A stretch of 64,000 nt of DNA, from assembly GCA_039939375.1 (NCBI GenBank), contig JBDVJO010000004.1:186001-250000 (forward strand), in the 5' to 3' direction. Below the pieces are notes generated by a model, which saw only the letters and a list, made by a program, of their open reading frames with translations, had not been told where the DNA came from and did not search any database. The stretch comes from Paracrocinitomix sp039939375 (lineage in GTDB: Bacteria; Bacteroidota; Bacteroidia; Flavobacteriales_D; Crocinitomicaceae). Positions 16,980 through 24,992 of this stretch are shown here, in pieces. The position numbers and the translations under genes were made by a program. Numbering within the stretch: position 1 is the first letter of the stretch; each line of letters starts with the position of its first letter.

Positions 16980-19844
16980 CTAATGTTGAACCACTATTCT
17001 CTGTGTAGTTCTTGAACCATTGGCAATCATTTCCACTAAATAAACACCGTTTTCAAATGCACTCAGGTTAATTGTAGTAGTTGAATTTGAAGTGGCAGTT
17101 TGATAAACAAGTCTTCCGTTCATATCTAATACATTCAAATTAACTAATTCTGAATTTCCTTCAATAACAACGTTCAATACATCTTGAGCTGGATTAGGGA
17201 ACATAGCTACGTTCATTCCATTTACCTGAGCCAAACCAACAAACTCAGTTGGTAAGCAATCAGAAGTATCCGAACATCCAAAAGCATTCGTTATTACTAC
17301 CGCAATTTCACCTTGTCCGCCATGAACGCCTAAATCGTAATATTGATCAGTTGCTCCTGCAATAGCCGTTGAGTCATCACATCTAATCCATTGATAAGTG
17401 GCTCCTGCTTCGTTAGCAGTGTATACACTAGTATCCAAACCAGAAACCGTTACATCAATCGCTGCGGCAGCTACAACTTCTCCAGTAACAACTGAACTTG
17501 TACAACCATTAGCGTCTATAACCATTCCATCATAACTTCCTATTGCCAATCCTGAATAAATTGGTCCTGCATTATCGCCTTCTAAATCATATGTGTAAGG
17601 TGCTGTTCCTCCAGAAACAATCAACTCTAATTCTCCATCTGAATCACCAGAACAAATAGTATCATTGGCAATTGTCAATACTACAGGCGCTGGTTCTACT
17701 AAAGTAACCTGACCCGTTGCTTGACAAGGCGAACCATTATCTACAACTACATCATATGTTCCTGCACACAAACCATTAAATACGTTTGATGCTTGAAAAG
17801 TCGCACCATTGTCAATTGAATAAGTTGCTGGTCCAGAAGAAGCAGTAATGGTAATACTTCCATCACAACTTCCATTACAAGTTGGATCAACAGTTACCGA
17901 AGTGAAAGTTAAGCTTGCTGGCTCATCAACAACTCCATTAACTTGTGCAGAGCATCCATTAGCATCTTCAATCACTAACAAATAAGCACCAGCTCCAACA
18001 CCAACCAAATCCTCAGTATCGTCATTGTCTCCCGTTCCATCATTATCCCAATCATAGGTGTAAGGCCCTGCTCCTCCAGAATGAGAAATATAAACTCCTC
18101 CATCTGTTTGTCCTTGACAAGAAGCATCAACAACACTATCAAGCACTGCGCTCACCACTCCAAATTGAGATATTGTGATATCTACTGTACAAGAATCAAT
18201 GTTTCCGTAAAGATCTTCAGCATATAAGGTCACTTGATTTAAACCATCATCAGTACAATCAAAATCATATTTTGATAAGTAAAGCGTATCAACTCCACAG
18301 TTATCAGCAGTTGCATTATCTAAATCTGTTGCTAATAATGTAGTGTCTCCCGTTGAATTTAATACAATTGTCATAGAACCTACGCAATCAACAACTGGTG
18401 GCAAAGTATCTAAAACAGTGACTACCGCTTGACAGGTATTTGTATTCGAATTGTCATCTGTTACAGTTAAGGTTACTGGTACACCAGGTGGTGTTGCAGG
18501 AGTAGTAAATGTTCCTACAGGAAAAGGAGATGAACAAGCGCCGTTCGTAGAACCACCTTCTAATTGATTCGTTCCACTGAAAGTCCAGTTAGCATCATTA
18601 AATACCCCCCCATTTGGAGATTCTCCTGTATTTCTATAAGCCCAACCGTCAAGATGATCCCATGCTTGACCTGTACCATCAACATTGATATCGCCAAATA
18701 GGTCAATCACTGTTCCTGATTCAAAGAGCTCTATTGCATCATCACCATTGATCCCCATTGCACCAGCAGTATAGTCTGGAGCAAATCCGAAAAAGGCCGT
18801 AAATTGAGTAGACTCAGAAGAAACATAAATATGCGTTCCCGCACTTACAGAAACAGCTGGAAATGTAAATTCTTCTCCGTCAGTTCCGCCGCCATTATTG
18901 GCAGAACCCAAACCATAGATACTTAAATCTGAAATATCATTAATCACATAAAGCTCAACACCTTTAGGAGTTCCGCCCGTATTTGGACCATCATATGCAC
19001 CAGATATAATTAAAGAAGGGTTAGCACCTGTTGAAATATCTGCACAAGTAAAAGCTGTTTGTGAAGCTGAAAATGTTAAAGAAGTTGCACATACAGGAAC
19101 CGATCCACCGTCTAAATCAGCATCATTGATAGTGGCGTTTCCTGTTCCATCCAAATAAGCGTTTACATTTTGACAAACAGCCACAGGAGGGTCAGTACAA
19201 GTATAATTGATGGTCAATACAGGTGCTGTTCCTTGTTCTTTAGATCCAAACCTTCTAGCGTTTCCTGTTCCTACTTCATCTCCAATAAGAATCCATCCGT
19301 TATTATTTCCAGGGTTATCTAACCAATTTTGCACGTCTACCACCATTTGAGCAGAAGTCCAAGTATAAGTTCCTGTTGTAGCTGGAATTGTAGTGGTTGC
19401 AGATGATGCTCCAAAATCTCCTCCTGCTGAAGTCCAAGTTGAAGTTCCAAACATGGCATCTACCCAAGTAGCATCAGGTGCTACGGGAGCTCCTCCTTGT
19501 CCTCCTCCTCCTGATCCAACAGAAGTTGCTTCTCCCCATGGAGTAGAAACTGGATGCAAATCATAATCATCATTTCCTGATCCACCACCTGCATTATCAA
19601 CATTTAAATCCAAAGAAACTGATGTAATTACAGCTCCTGACGGAATTGAACCTGCTATATCAAACTGCAATAGAGCTCTTCTGAAGTCACTTCCATTCGT
19701 GGTTCCTGAAAATAATTTTCCAGCTCCTGAAGAATTCGTACTTTCTGAAAAGATAGCGTTATCCTGACTTGGATTTAAATTTACAGATTGAGAAATTGAA
19801 ATACTACCAACTAAGAGGGCAGCACAAAGTATAAGTTTTTTCAT
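16980..19844 (-). CDS. Large T9SS type A secreted protein with DNRLRE, lamin-tail and SprB-like domains
   Basis: 954 residues with a signal peptide (MKKLILCAALLVGSISISQ). Order of modules: a DNRLRE-type carbohydrate-binding-like domain (about 20-215, with LLQFDIAGSIPSGAVITS), a lamin-tail domain (about 275-420, KGVELYVIND...GDDAIELFESG), a HYR/immunoglobulin-like stretch, SprB-type repeats (about 560-800, endings VIEDANGCSAQ and VIDANGCTSS), and a type A T9SS sorting domain (FPNPAQDVLNV...GVYLVEM). Lamin-tail domains in bacteria are often on secreted nucleases, but no nuclease motif is present. Probably a surface adhesin. Confidence 0.9.
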   Translation of the reverse strand: MKKLILCAALLVGSISISQSVNLNPSQDNAIFSESTNSSGAGKLFSGTTNGSDFRRALLQFDIAGSIPSGAVITSVSLDLNVDNAGGGSGNDDYDLHPVSTPWGEATSVGSGGGGQGGAPVAPDATWVDAMFGTSTWTSAGGDFGASSATTTIPATTGTYTWTSAQMVVDVQNWLDNPGNNNGWILIGDEVGTGNARRFGSKEQGTAPVLTINYTCTDPPVAVCQNVNAYLDGTGNATINDADLDGGSVPVCATSLTFSASQTAFTCADISTGANPSLIISGAYDGPNTGGTPKGVELYVINDISDLSIYGLGSANNGGGTDGEEFTFPAVSVSAGTHIYVSSESTQFTAFFGFAPDYTAGAMGINGDDAIELFESGTVIDLFGDINVDGTGQAWDHLDGWAYRNTGESPNGGVFNDANWTFSGTNQLEGGSTNGACSSPFPVGTFTTPATPPGVPVTLTVTDDNSNTNTCQAVVTVLDTLPPVVDCVGSMTIVLNSTGDTTLLATDLDNATADNCGVDTLYLSKYDFDCTDDGLNQVTLYAEDLYGNIDSCTVDITISQFGVVSAVLDSVVDASCQGQTDGGVYISHSGGAGPYTYDWDNDGTGDNDDTEDLVGVGAGAYLLVIEDANGCSAQVNGVVDEPASLTFTSVTVDPTCNGSCDGSITITASSGPATYSIDNGATFQASNVFNGLCAGTYDVVVDNGSPCQATGQVTLVEPAPVVLTIANDTICSGDSDGELELIVSGGTAPYTYDLEGDNAGPIYSGLAIGSYDGMVIDANGCTSSVVTGEVVAAAAIDVTVSGLDTSVYTANEAGATYQWIRCDDSTAIAGATDQYYDLGVHGGQGEIAVVITNAFGCSDTSDCLPTEFVGLAQVNGMNVAMFPNPAQDVLNVVIEGNSELVNLNVLDMNGRLVYQTATSNSTTTINLSAFENGVYLVEMIANGSRTTQRIVVQH

Positions 19845-19865
19845 TTTTCTTTAATTAATGTGCCG

Positions 19866-19873
19866 CAAAGTTA
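19866..19873 (-). promoter_or_regulatory. Predicted -7 element (TAACTTTG, minus strand)
   Basis: Matches TAnnTTTG and lies 21 bases upstream of the ATG at 19844; a TTG sits about 20 bases further upstream as a possible -33 element. Confidence 0.5.
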
Positions 19874-19922
19874 TGGATTAAAGCAGGACCATACAAGAAC
19901 CAAACATTAACAAATCGTGAAC

Positions 19923-19961
19923 AAAAAAAAAAGGCTCCTTTTTCAAGAAGAAAAAGGAGCC
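19923..19961 (-). terminator. Terminator of the cys operon
   Basis: Perfect 11-base stem GGCTCCTTTTT/AAAAAGGAGCC with a seven-base loop, followed on the minus strand by ten T. It lies 21 bases beyond the cysN stop codon. Confidence 0.88.
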
Positions 19962-19981
19962 GTTAAACCTAATTTATAAAA

Positions 19982-21226
19982 CTAATGAACTTTGAACCCC
20001 ACACCTACTGTGGCATTGGTCTGTTCATCTACTAGAACAAAATAACCGTTGTTTTTGTTCGATTTATATTCATCTAAATAAATTGGAGATGCTGATTTTA
20101 TTTGCATTTGATTAATTGAGTTCACATTTACCTTTTCAGGGTTTGCTTCAAAATTCAAAGTATCAAAATCTAATTGTGTTTCAACATTTGCAATTTTTAC
20201 GGGCACTGTAGAAGAACCGTATTGTAATAAATATCTTTTTTGTTGCACTAAATCTTCTTTTCCTAACCAACAAACTTTTGAGTTGAGTTGCTTCGTTCCT
20301 TCAAGCTTATCTTGTGCCAACCTCAAAATATCACCTCTCGAAATATCAATATCGTCTGCTAGTTCTATCGTAACAGAATCCCCAGACTTAGCCTGTAAAA
20401 GCGGTTCTTTGTAGCGATTAATTGCTTTTACGGTAGAACTCTGACCAGAAGATGCCACAGAAATTCTATCTCCCACCTTGAGGATTCCGGACTTCACTTT
20501 TCCTGCATAGGCCCTGAAATCATGAAACTCATCTGATTGGGGTCTGATCACATACTGCACGTTAAATCTGAAGTCTTCGGTATTCTCGATAACTTCAACA
20601 GCTTCTAAATAATCCAAAAGGTTGGTCCCCTGATACCAATTCATGTTGCTAGATGATTTTACAACATTGTCTCCAACTTTAGCCGAAACTGGAATGAAGG
20701 TCAAATTTCTTTCTCCCAAGTCAAACTTTTCTTCTAATTGTTTGATTTCAGATCTTATTTTTAGGTAAACTGACTCTTCATAATCAACCAAATCCATTTT
20801 ATTGATTACGAAAACAATGTTCTTAATTTCCATTAGAGCAGCAACGAATAAGTGTCTTTTCGTTTGTTCTATAATCCCTTTTCTCGCGTCAATTAGAATC
20901 ATAAAAACAGATGCGTTTGACGCGCCGGTGATCATATTCCTTGTGTATTCAACATGCCCAGGACTATCAGCTACGATATACTTTCTTGATGGCGTATTGA
21001 AATAAATATGCGCTACATCAATAGTGATGCCTTGCTCCCTTTCTGCTACTAAACCATCTGTAATTAAAGACAAATCCATTTCTGCCAAACCTCTTTGTTT
21101 AGAAACTTGTTGGATGTTTTCAATCTTATCTTTAGATAAAGAATTTGTATCGTAAAGCAGCCTTCCAATAAGCGTACTTTTACCATCATCTACACTTCCT
21201 GCTGTTGAAATTCTTAAAATATTCAT
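19982..21226 (-). CDS. cysN: Sulfate adenylyltransferase subunit 1 (GTPase)
   Basis: 414 residues, an EF-Tu-like GTPase. GTP-binding motifs are intact: P-loop GSVDDGKS (10-17), DSPGH and NKMD. Domains 2 and 3 follow to the C-terminus; there is no fused CysC APS kinase domain. With CysD it forms ATP sulfurylase, which makes adenosine 5'-phosphosulfate from sulfate and ATP, driven by GTP hydrolysis. It is the last gene of the operon, 11 bases after cysD, and is followed by a strong terminator. Confidence 0.95.
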   Translation of the reverse strand: MNILRISTAGSVDDGKSTLIGRLLYDTNSLSKDKIENIQQVSKQRGLAEMDLSLITDGLVAEREQGITIDVAHIYFNTPSRKYIVADSPGHVEYTRNMITGASNASVFMILIDARKGIIEQTKRHLFVAALMEIKNIVFVINKMDLVDYEESVYLKIRSEIKQLEEKFDLGERNLTFIPVSAKVGDNVVKSSSNMNWYQGTNLLDYLEAVEVIENTEDFRFNVQYVIRPQSDEFHDFRAYAGKVKSGILKVGDRISVASSGQSSTVKAINRYKEPLLQAKSGDSVTIELADDIDISRGDILRLAQDKLEGTKQLNSKVCWLGKEDLVQQKRYLLQYGSSTVPVKIANVETQLDFDTLNFEANPEKVNVNSINQMQIKSASPIYLDEYKSNKNNGYFVLVDEQTNATVGVGFKVH

Positions 21227-21237
21227 AATAATCTCGT

Positions 21238-22128
21238 TTAAAAGTAACCTACTTCTTTTCGTTTTTCCATTGCCGCTTCTGAACGCTTGTCATCAATTCT
21301 CGCCCCTCTTTCAGAAATTTCTGCAGCTATAATTTCACCTATTACTGTATCAATATCTGCGGCGTCAGATTTCACGGCAGCTGTACAACTCATGTCTCCC
21401 ACTGTTCTGAATCTTACCGTTTCTTCAAACACTACTTCATCCGCATCTTTATTGATAAATTCAGAATCAGACCAAATCATTCCGTCACGTAAAAAGACAT
21501 TTCTTTTATGTGCGTAGTATACCGAAGGAATTTCAATATTTTCTCTTTTCAGGTAGTTCCAAACATCTAGCTCAGTCCAATTTGAAATAGGAAATGCCCT
21601 AACGTTTTCTCCTGGCTCTATTCTACCATTTAAAATATCGAATAATTCAGGGCGCTGATTCTTTGCGTTCCATTGACCGAAATCATCTCTTACTGAGAAA
21701 ATACGTTCTTTAGCCCTCGCTTTCTCTTCATCTCTTCTCGCTCCACCAATACATGCATTAAACCCATGCTTTTCTATTCCGTTTAATAATGAAACCGTTT
21801 GAAGCGCATTTCTACTAGCATATTTTCCTGTTTCTTCAGTCACCAATTTTGCATCAATGGCATCTTGCACATATTCAACATACAGATTGAGCCCATGTTT
21901 TTCAACCAAAGCATCTCTAAAATCTATAGTTTCAGGGAAATTATGACCGGTATCAACATGCATCAAAGGAAAAGGAACCGGTGCGGGATAAAATGCTTTT
22001 ATCGCCAAATGCACTAAGGTGATTGAATCTTTTCCTCCTGAAAACAACAATACTGGTTTGTCAAATTGGGCGGCAACTTCTCTTAAAATGTAGATTGCCT
22101 CATTTTCTAATTCATCTAAATAATCCAT
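21238..22128 (-). CDS. cysD: Sulfate adenylyltransferase subunit 2
   Basis: 296 residues from the ATG at 22128 (MDYLDELENEAIYIL matches the family start; ATGs at 22146 and 22188 are in frame but would overlap cysH). The PP-loop SGGKDS (30-35) binds ATP and the GHNFPET segment is family-typical. It performs the adenylyl transfer to sulfate. The start lies 10 bases after the cysH stop, so the genes are co-transcribed. Confidence 0.95.
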   Translation of the reverse strand: MDYLDELENEAIYILREVAAQFDKPVLLFSGGKDSITLVHLAIKAFYPAPVPFPLMHVDTGHNFPETIDFRDALVEKHGLNLYVEYVQDAIDAKLVTEETGKYASRNALQTVSLLNGIEKHGFNACIGGARRDEEKARAKERIFSVRDDFGQWNAKNQRPELFDILNGRIEPGENVRAFPISNWTELDVWNYLKRENIEIPSVYYAHKRNVFLRDGMIWSDSEFINKDADEVVFEETVRFRTVGDMSCTAAVKSDAADIDTVIGEIIAAEISERGARIDDKRSEAAMEKRKEVGYF

Positions 22129-22138
22129 CTTCTCTTTT

Positions 22139-22777
22139 TTATACATGTAATCCACACTCTCTATTTTCAAGTGCTTTGGTTGGATCATAATATTTATGTT
22201 CGTTTTCTAAATCATGCTCGGCCATGTAGCCATCTAATTCAGTATCTGTCCAATAATAAAACGGACTAACTTTTAGTATTCCATCCTTGCTTAAACTCAA
22301 AATATCAAGGCTGTCTCTTAGGTTGGTTTGTCCTTTTCTAAGGTTTGTAAACCACAATTCAGGTTGATGTTTTTGCATAGCTCTTTGAAAAGGCTCTAAT
22401 TTAACCTGCCTTGTAAACTCTTGGTGTCTCTCATCATCAACTGCAGGAATTCCCATCACAACATCTCTGTGCGCAGCGGTTTGTTGAGGAACAAATAAAT
22501 CTACATTCAGCTTTAAGTGGTCTATTAACTTTTCAGCACAACGGTAAGTTTGAGGAGTGTTATATCCTGTATCACACCAAATCACATTGATAGCTGGTTG
22601 AACGCTAACGCAGACATGAAGTATTGCCCCTTCGTACGGTCTGAAGTTTGTGGTAACAATGCTTTTTTTATTTAAGGCAATTGCCCATTCGGCAATTGCA
22701 CTTGGACTTAGATTTTTCAGGTATTGATTCGCTTTTTCAATACCATTGTTATCCATTGTAAATTCGGAAGCTTTCAT
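22139..22777 (-). CDS. cysH: Phosphoadenylyl-sulfate reductase
   Basis: 212 residues. It has the PAPS/APS reductase fold with the catalytic tail ECGLH at the C-terminus. The paired cysteines that hold the 4Fe-4S cluster of APS-type reductases are absent (only four Cys in all), so it looks like the cluster-free, PAPS-using type of E. coli CysH. It reduces the activated sulfate to sulfite with thioredoxin. It follows the DUF2061 gene by two bases. No APS kinase gene (cysC) is visible in the window, which leaves the source of PAPS open. Confidence 0.88.
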   Translation of the reverse strand: MKASEFTMDNNGIEKANQYLKNLSPSAIAEWAIALNKKSIVTTNFRPYEGAILHVCVSVQPAINVIWCDTGYNTPQTYRCAEKLIDHLKLNVDLFVPQQTAAHRDVVMGIPAVDDERHQEFTRQVKLEPFQRAMQKHQPELWFTNLRKGQTNLRDSLDILSLSKDGILKVSPFYYWTDTELDGYMAEHDLENEHKYYDPTKALENRECGLHV

Positions 22778-22779
22778 GA

Positions 22780-23010
22780 TTAAATAAATTTATTCCAGAC
22801 TCTTTCATGAAAATAATAAAGAACCATTTTGGTGAAGACTTCTACCGATCCTATAGAAAAGGCAACAGTGAGTTCACCAGTCAGGAAATAGGCAATTAAC
22901 ATAGTGTCAATTGTTCCTACTACACGCCAACTTATAGTCTTTAAGAGGGTTTTAGCATTAGAGTCTCCTCTTCTCACCCCCCTTTTTACAAGTAATTGAT
23001 CAATTATCAT
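22780..23010 (-). CDS. DUF2061 membrane protein
   Basis: 76 residues from the ATG at 23010 (a TTG at 23028 lies in the promoter and is rejected). It matches DUF2061: KTLLKTISWRVVGTIDTM, a hydrophobic segment, then VEVFTKMVLYYFHERVW. This small two-segment membrane protein often sits next to cys genes in Bacteroidota, which suggests a role in sulfate uptake or handling, but no function is proven. It is the first gene of the cys operon. Confidence 0.88.
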   Translation of the reverse strand: MIIDQLLVKRGVRRGDSNAKTLLKTISWRVVGTIDTMLIAYFLTGELTVAFSIGSVEVFTKMVLYYFHERVWNKFI

Positions 23011-23025
23011 TGGACATTTTTTTGA

Positions 23026-23033
23026 CAAATGTA
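23026..23033 (-). promoter_or_regulatory. Predicted -7 element of the cys operon (TACATTTG)
   Basis: On the minus strand this matches TAnnTTTG and ends 15 bases before the DUF2061 start. A palindrome lies immediately upstream. Confidence 0.55.
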
Positions 23034-23038
23034 TACTT

Positions 23039-23059
23039 AATCTACCAATTTAGTAGATT
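23039..23059. promoter_or_regulatory. Candidate Rrf2 operator (inverted repeat)
   Basis: Perfect seven-base arms AATCTAC and GTAGATT with a seven-base centre. The repeat covers the spacer and -33 region of the cys operon promoter, just downstream of the rrf2 gene, so binding there would block transcription. Confidence 0.55.
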
Positions 23060-23075
23060 TTTATAGAAAATTTTT

Positions 23076-23495
23076 TTATTCCTCTGCTTTGAGGATATCT
23101 TGAAGTGTTTTATTCGCTACAATTTTCAATGTTTCATCTCTTACTTCAATCATGATTTTGTTTAATCCGCAAGTTTCTTCATCTACGCATTCATCACAAG
23201 GCTCATAATAGTTCAAAGAAACACAAGGAAGCAACGCAATTGGTCCGTTGAACATTCTAATCACATCTGCCAATTGAACGTCTGCAGGGTGTTTAAGCAA
23301 ATAATATCCACCACCTTTTCCCATTTTACTGGTTAAGATACCGGCTTTTTTAAGATCCAGCAAAATAGACTCTAAGAACTTTTTAGGCACTTTCGTTTTT
23401 TCCGCCACTTCTGAGATAAGTACAGGCGTTTTTTCTTCCTTTTTACCAAGGTAAGTTAAAGCGTGAAAGGCGTATTTGGTTTTCTTAGATAACAT
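23076..23495 (-). CDS. Rrf2-family transcriptional regulator
   Basis: 139 residues. The N-terminal winged helix-turn-helix (KKTKYAFHALTYLG...VPKKFLESILLDLKKAG...GGGYYLL) and a C-terminal Cys cluster (CVSLNYYEPCDECVDEETCG; four cysteines) place it in the Rrf2 family with IscR and CymR. The Cys cluster could hold an Fe-S centre, but this is not certain. Its gene lies just upstream of DUF2061-cysHDN on the same strand, so the expected job is to control sulfur assimilation, as CymR does in Bacillus. Confidence 0.9.
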   Translation of the reverse strand: MLSKKTKYAFHALTYLGKKEEKTPVLISEVAEKTKVPKKFLESILLDLKKAGILTSKMGKGGGYYLLKHPADVQLADVIRMFNGPIALLPCVSLNYYEPCDECVDEETCGLNKIMIEVRDETLKIVANKTLQDILKAEE

Positions 23496-23503
23496 TTGTG
23501 GTT

Positions 23504-23511
23504 CAAAGGTA
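23504..23511 (-). promoter_or_regulatory. Predicted -7 element of the rrf2 gene (TACCTTTG)
   Basis: On the minus strand this matches TAnnTTTG and ends eight bases before the ATG at 23495, giving a very short leader. Confidence 0.5.
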
Positions 23512-23512
23512 A

Positions 23513-23941
23513 TTAAACTAATATTTTGACAAAATGAAATCCTTTAATTTCGTAGCCTAAATTGTAATAAAATTTGTGCGAACGGGCATTCTCAACATAG
23601 CTATTTAGCTCTGAAGCCTCAATTCCTTCGCGCTTTGCATAATCAAACAACCATTCAAACAATTGGTTTCCTAAACCTTGATTTTTGTACTTATCTTGAA
23701 TTATGACATGATCCGGCTCGATACTCTTACCACAATAATGTCTTGTCATATACCAAAGACCACATATCCCTATAAGTTTAGATTGGTCATAAATTCCTAA
23801 ACACTTATAATTTTGATCAGCCATTTCTAACACCCTCTTTTTCAGAATATCCGGCGGAGTTACGGTATTGATTATTTGCAACAAAGGCAAAATGGTGAGA
23901 ATTTTTTCTTTAGGAATGAATTGAAAAGAAAATTGGTTCAT
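23513..23941 (-). CDS. GNAT-family N-acetyltransferase
   Basis: 142 residues with the GNAT fold. The acetyl-CoA-binding segment is seen in DHVIIQDKYKNQGLGNQLFEWLFDYA (pattern Q/RxxGxG/A as QGLGNQ), followed by SHKFYYNLGYE, the usual motif B. The substrate is not predictable. It is transcribed divergently from rpoD across a 181-base region and lies 17 bases upstream of rrf2 on the same strand. Confidence 0.85.
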   Translation of the reverse strand: MNQFSFQFIPKEKILTILPLLQIINTVTPPDILKKRVLEMADQNYKCLGIYDQSKLIGICGLWYMTRHYCGKSIEPDHVIIQDKYKNQGLGNQLFEWLFDYAKREGIEASELNSYVENARSHKFYYNLGYEIKGFHFVKILV

Positions 23942-24122
23942 TATTTGTTTGAGAAAGTGGAACTTAAAACTAGTACAAATAAAATCAAATTTGTAAATCT
24001 GCTTAAAAATTCATATCTTATACTGCAAGCGAAAAATTTTATATTTAAAAGTAAATCCAACTAGTATGTAAATTTCACCGTCTAAATAAGTAGAGCACCA
24101 CACCTTTAAAACGAAATATCAC

Positions 24123-24992
24123 ATGAGACAACTAAAAATCACCAAACAGGTTACCAACAGAGAAACTGCATCATTAGACAAATATTTACAAGAAATAGGA
24201 AAAGTTGATTTAATATCAGCAGAAGAAGAGGTAGAATTAGCGAAAAGGATTAGAGAGGGTGATATGAAGGCCTTAGACAGATTAACTAAAGCGAATCTTA
24301 GATTTGTTGTTTCGGTTTCAAAACAATATCAAAACCAAGGTTTATCCTTACCAGATTTGATAAATGAAGGTAATTTAGGATTGATTAAAGCTGCAAAGCG
24401 CTTTGACGAAACCCGTGGATTCAAATTTATTTCTTATGCTGTTTGGTGGATTAGACAATCCATCTTGCAAGCTTTAGCTGAACAGGCTAGAATCGTGAGA
24501 CTTCCTCTTAATAAAATTGGTATCATCAATAAGGTGAATAAGGCTTTTGCAAAATTAGAGCAAGATCTAGGTAGAACACCAACCATAGACGAACTTGCAG
24601 ATTTGTTAGAGATCTCTAATTCGGATATTAAACAATCTATTGCCAATACTGGTAGACACGTTTCAATGGACGCTCCGCTAAAAGAAGGAGATGAGGGATC
24701 GTCATCTATGTATGATGTACTTCAAAATCCTGAGAGCAATAATCCAGAAAAAGATTTGATTGCTGAATCTTTACGTTCTGAAATTGAACGCTCATTAAGT
24801 ACGCTTAAAAAGAGAGAAGCTGATGTTATTCGACTTTACTTTGGATTAGCTGGACAACCACCTATGACTTTGGCCGAAATAGGGCTTCGATTTGATTTAA
24901 CGAGAGAACGTGTGAGACAAATCAAAGAAAAAGGCATTCGAAAATTAAAGAATACATCTAGAAGTAAAATGTTAAGAGCCTATTTAGGTTAA
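24123..24992 (+). CDS. rpoD: RNA polymerase primary sigma factor
   Basis: 289 residues, short because region 1.1 is missing, which is normal for the Bacteroidota primary sigma factor. Region 1.2 (DKYLQEIGKV), region 2 (TKANLRFVVSVSKQYQ, GLIKAAKRFD, YAVWWIRQSI), region 3 and region 4 with the helix-turn-helix (TLAEIGLRFDLTRERVRQI) are all present. It directs transcription at TAnnTTTG-type promoters as found throughout the window. Its 3' end overlaps the convergent ABC exporter gene by nine bases. Confidence 0.95.
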   Translation: MRQLKITKQVTNRETASLDKYLQEIGKVDLISAEEEVELAKRIREGDMKALDRLTKANLRFVVSVSKQYQNQGLSLPDLINEGNLGLIKAAKRFDETRGFKFISYAVWWIRQSILQALAEQARIVRLPLNKIGIINKVNKAFAKLEQDLGRTPTIDELADLLEISNSDIKQSIANTGRHVSMDAPLKEGDEGSSSMYDVLQNPESNNPEKDLIAESLRSEIERSLSTLKKREADVIRLYFGLAGQPPMTLAEIGLRFDLTRERVRQIKEKGIRKLKNTSRSKMLRAYLG

